Shown here: positions 63,501 to 64,000 of the stretch, in pieces
Layout of the letters: every line of letters begins with the position of its first letter
How positions within the stretch are numbered: the first letter of the stretch is position 1
Position numbers and translations under genes: made by a program
The notes under the pieces: model-generated
Told to the model about the DNA's origin: nothing
The model's input: only the letters and a program-made list of their open reading frames with translations
Database searches by the model: none
Assembly (NCBI RefSeq): GCF_004216565.1
Contig: NZ_SGWV01000011.1
Span: forward strand, 434,001 to 498,000
Reading direction: 5' to 3'
Source: Sphaerotilus mobilis
Lineage (GTDB): Bacteria; Pseudomonadota; Gammaproteobacteria; Burkholderiales; Burkholderiaceae_C
DNA length: 64,000 bases

Positions 63501-64000
63501 TCAATCCACCTTCCGCGCCCCGATCGCCAAGGCGCCGGCCGCCACGACCACCACGAACATCGCGGCGGTCAGGGATTGGTTGTGGGCGATCACGCCGATC
63601 AGTGGCGGGCCGACCAGGAAGCCGCTGTAGCCGATCGACGAGACCGCCGCGATCGAGGCGGCGCTGCTGGTGCCGGGCACGCGGCTGGCGGCTGTGAAGA
63701 GGATCGGGACAATGGGTGCCAGCCCGATGCCGACCAGGGCGTAGCCGACGATCGAGACCCACGGCGAGCCCGTCAGCAGCACCGTTGCCATGGCCACCGC
63801 CGTCAACGTCGAGCAATGCCGCAGCAGGGCCTGTTCGCTGACATGGGCGCGCAGGTAGTCGCCCCCGAAGCGGGCGGCGGCCATGGCGCCGGCAAAGACG
63901 GCGTAGCCCATCGCGGCGACGTCCTGCGACAGGCCGACTTCCTGCTTCAGGTAGAGCACGCACCAGTCGTACATGACGCCTTCGGCCGTCATGCCCGCAA
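63501..64000 (-). CDS. MFS transporter, C-terminal part (cut by window edge)
   Basis: The last 166 or so residues of a major facilitator protein; the frame runs open past 64000, so the N-terminal half lies outside. Visible helices include YAVFAGAMAAARFGGD, AVAMATVLLTG, VGIGLAPIVPILFTA and GFLVGPPLIGVIAH. The AEGVMYDWCVLYLKQE segment is typical of the fucose-permease-like/YfkF group that moves sugars or drugs. The stop is at 63501. Confidence 0.85.
   Translation of the reverse strand, partial: AGMTAEGVMYDWCVLYLKQEVGLSQDVAAMGYAVFAGAMAAARFGGDYLRAHVSEQALLRHCSTLTAVAMATVLLTGSPWVSIVGYALVGIGLAPIVPILFTAASRVPGTSSAASIAAVSSIGYSGFLVGPPLIGVIAHNQSLTAAMFVVVVAAGALAIGARKVD

Overview
The window is 64 kb of high-GC chromosomal DNA, tightly packed with intact genes. 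It most resembles a beta-proteobacterium of the Burkholderiales, in the Sphaerotilus/Leptothrix/Rubrivivax range. That placement is inferred from the GC-rich coding style, the gene families and the overall protein character, not from a marker gene. I see no rRNA, CRISPR array, prophage or intact insertion sequence. One tRNA gene (Arg, CCG) is present.

Layout. 1-4.2 kb: a minus-strand run of an S9 peptidase, a GNAT acetyltransferase, a small membrane protein and a MoxR ATPase. 4.2-9.9 kb: signalling and surface genes (CHASE-PAS-GGDEF-EAL protein, secreted expansin-like lipoprotein, chemoreceptor). 9.9-17.6 kb: housekeeping genes (HD hydrolase, L-serine dehydratase, glutathione transferase, LpxH-like phosphoesterase, CorA/ZntB transporter, a ribbon-helix-helix-like protein with a Lys/Ala/Glu tail, alpha/beta hydrolase, M14 peptidase). 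17.8-22.6 kb: polyphosphate metabolism (ppx and ppk). 22.7-34.0 kb: the most unusual block, described below. 34.0-38.9 kb: a diguanylate cyclase, an IclR regulator divergent from a lone TRAP binding protein, tRNA-Arg and a cytochrome c5-type protein. 39.0-55.3 kb: a two-armed galactoside locus. 55.3-58.6 kb: an overlapping trio of an amidotransferase-like hydrolase, a YbdK-type carboxylate-amine ligase and a CPA2 antiporter. 59.2-61.8 kb: an exported multicopper oxidase with an SCO-type copper chaperone. 61.8-64.0 kb: an S41 protease lipoprotein and the end of an MFS transporter cut by the window edge.

The 22.7-34.0 kb block combines a sugar ABC importer (FrcBCA type), a membrane di-iron hydroxylase, a MocE-type Rieske ferredoxin, an inositol-dehydrogenase-like oxidoreductase, a hydroxypyruvate-isomerase-like TIM barrel and a KPHMT (PanB)-like protein that has lost most of the PanB active site. 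It also contains FolD and PurU, which together oxidise one-carbon units on tetrahydrofolate to formate, plus RpiR and LacI regulators. Two near-identical 16-bp LacI-type palindromes lie in the divergent promoter. I infer an oxidative demethylation pathway for an O-methylated sugar or cyclitol, conceptually like rhizopine breakdown by MocDEF but with a different oxygenase family. I do not recognise it as a described system.

The galactoside locus has one minus-strand operon (MsmX-type ATPase, GH42 beta-galactosidase, binding protein, two permeases, galE, galK). Divergent from it is a plus-strand operon (two permeases, binding protein, GH4 alpha-galactosidase, LacI regulator). The second importer has no ATPase of its own and probably borrows the first. 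A shared operator-like motif sits at both promoters. galT is missing from the window.
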